DNA of 43,786 bases from Desulfobacterales bacterium (lineage in GTDB: Bacteria > Desulfobacterota > Desulfobacteria > Desulfobacterales > JASJAZ01). The notes under the pieces were generated by a model, which worked only from the letters and a program-made list of their open reading frames with translations, searched no databases and was not told the DNA's origin. The translations under genes were made by a program, and so were the position numbers. Below are positions 43,071 to 43,786 of this stretch, piece by piece; position 1 is the stretch's first letter, and the number at the start of each line of letters is the position of its first letter. The stretch is from contig JASJAZ010000020.1 in the NCBI GenBank assembly GCA_030066785.1, positions 1 to 43,786 on the forward strand. The letters run 5' to 3'.

Positions 43071-43187
43071 GAAGCGTGACGTCGTAAACTATTTGAAAGC
43101 TAAAGAATCATCTCCATATTGCCAGAGGATAAAGCTAGAAAAGACCACGGAAACCATTATTGAAACGTTAATAAAGGAGATCATCAA

Positions 43188-43385
43188 ATGCCAAAAATCA
43201 AAACAAATCGAGCTGCGGCCAAACGGTTTAAAAAAACCGGCTCGGGAAAATATGTGTTTGCCAAATCGCATGCCAGTCATATTCTGACGAAAAAAACACG
43301 CAAACGCAAACGACGATTAAGACAAGCACACATTATTGACAAAACCAATGTAAAAGAAATCCGGCTGCTATTGCCCAACGGTTAA
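43188..43385 (+). CDS. rpmI: 50S ribosomal protein L35
   Basis: 65 residues, full length. MPKIKTNRAAAKRFKKTGSG start and the very basic HILTKKTRKRKRRLR segment are diagnostic. AAAGGAG lies 8 nt before the ATG. Second gene of infC-rpmI-rplT. Confidence 0.97.
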   Translation: MPKIKTNRAAAKRFKKTGSGKYVFAKSHASHILTKKTRKRKRRLRQAHIIDKTNVKEIRLLLPNG

Positions 43386-43421
43386 AGCAGCTTGATACAA
43401 TTTTTTTTAAGGAGAGCAACC

Positions 43422-43772
43422 ATGCGAGTAAAGAGAGGATATAAAGCCCGTAGAAGGCGTAAAAAAGTTTTAAAACTGGCCAAGGGATACCGCGGGGGTC
43501 GCAGCAAACTTTTCCGCACCGCAACCGATGCCGTCGATAAAGCCCTCATGTACGCTTACCGGGATCGACGCGCCCGCAAACGCGATTTTCGCAGATTATG
43601 GATCATACGCATCAATGCAGCATCGCGTATGAATGGGCTGTCATACAGTAAATTTATGCACGGATTAAAAACAGCCGGCGTTCAACTTGACCGTAAAGTT
43701 CTTGCCGATTTGGCTGTTTCAGATCCCAGCGGATTTACGAGCGTAGCCAATTTGGCATCCGAACATATATAA
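43422..43772 (+). CDS. rplT: 50S ribosomal protein L20
   Basis: 116 residues, full length. The ATG giving [15 protein letters not shown] is the family start and follows AAGGAG; the upstream TTG/ATA region of the longer frame is rejected. L20 is needed for 50S assembly and, in several bacteria, represses its own operon by binding the leader. It ends 14 bp before the window edge. Confidence 0.97.
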   Translation: MRVKRGYKARRRRKKVLKLAKGYRGGRSKLFRTATDAVDKALMYAYRDRRARKRDFRRLWIIRINAASRMNGLSYSKFMHGLKTAGVQLDRKVLADLAVSDPSGFTSVANLASEHI

Positions 43773-43786
43773 CTGACCGCGGAGGG

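Noticed and set aside
1-43786. CRISPR arrays, insertion sequences, integrases or prophage genes
   Set aside because: No regularly spaced repeats, transposase-like or integrase-like proteins or tRNA-anchored att duplications were seen by eye.

Overview
The window looks like a chromosomal segment of a sulfate-reducing Desulfobacterota bacterium, probably Desulfobacterales-like. The main evidence is a complete APS-reduction module (sat, aprBA, qmoABC), a periplasmic [NiFe]-type hydrogenase with its maturation genes, etfBA and a ferredoxin-rich gene set. Gene order and similarity are read from the sequence by eye; no database search was run.

Layout. Positions 1-2.0 kb hold envelope/glycan-type genes: a cut-off methyltransferase and a methyltransferase-glycosyltransferase fusion. 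From 2.5 to 8.1 kb are a CorC/HlyC-type CBS membrane protein, tRNA-Val, and pgsA, an exported protein of unknown function, a polyprenyl diphosphate synthase and rimO, all four on the minus strand. From 8.2 to 13.4 kb are etfA and etfB, then a very large RND transporter fused to a cyclic-nucleotide-binding domain and a degenerate GGDEF domain. From 13.5 to 22.9 kb are apbE, hypE, hypD, hypF, hypC, a hydrogenase protease and the hydrogenase large and small subunits, all on the minus strand. From 23.5 to 25.7 kb are a TlpA-like thioredoxin, a NapH-like polyferredoxin, a 46-residue CXXC membrane peptide and an acidic unknown. From 25.9 to 28.7 kb are two tRNA-Ser genes, a small zinc-ribbon protein, a CNB-PilZ protein and an alpha/beta hydrolase. 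From 29.1 to 38.4 kb is the sulfate-activation and APS-reduction block. From 39.0 to 42.1 kb are three YkgJ-type cysteine-cluster proteins and an HsdR-N-like protein. The window ends in infC-rpmI-rplT.

How the genes work together. Sat activates sulfate to APS, AprBA reduces APS to sulfite, and QmoABC links that step to membrane quinones. The hydrogenase would feed periplasmic H2 oxidation into cytochrome c, and HypC/D/E/F plus the protease build its metal centre. hypA and hypB are not in the window.

Most notable observation. The hydrogenase large subunit is interrupted by one in-frame TGA exactly at the second cysteine of the N-terminal CxxC metal-binding motif. A stem with a GGU loop lies 23 nt downstream, as expected of a bacterial SECIS element. 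This predicts a selenocysteine at a bridging Ni-Fe ligand, whereas the [NiFeSe] enzymes I know carry it at the first cysteine of the C-terminal motif, which is an ordinary cysteine here. The same operon has a good promoter followed within about 70 nt by a perfect 16-bp hairpin and a U-run, before the first gene: an attenuator-like leader or a small RNA. Other points of interest are an apparent AUA start codon in infC, a separate strong promoter with an AT-rich palindrome at qmoABC, and a cluster of three cysteine-cluster proteins beside aprBA.
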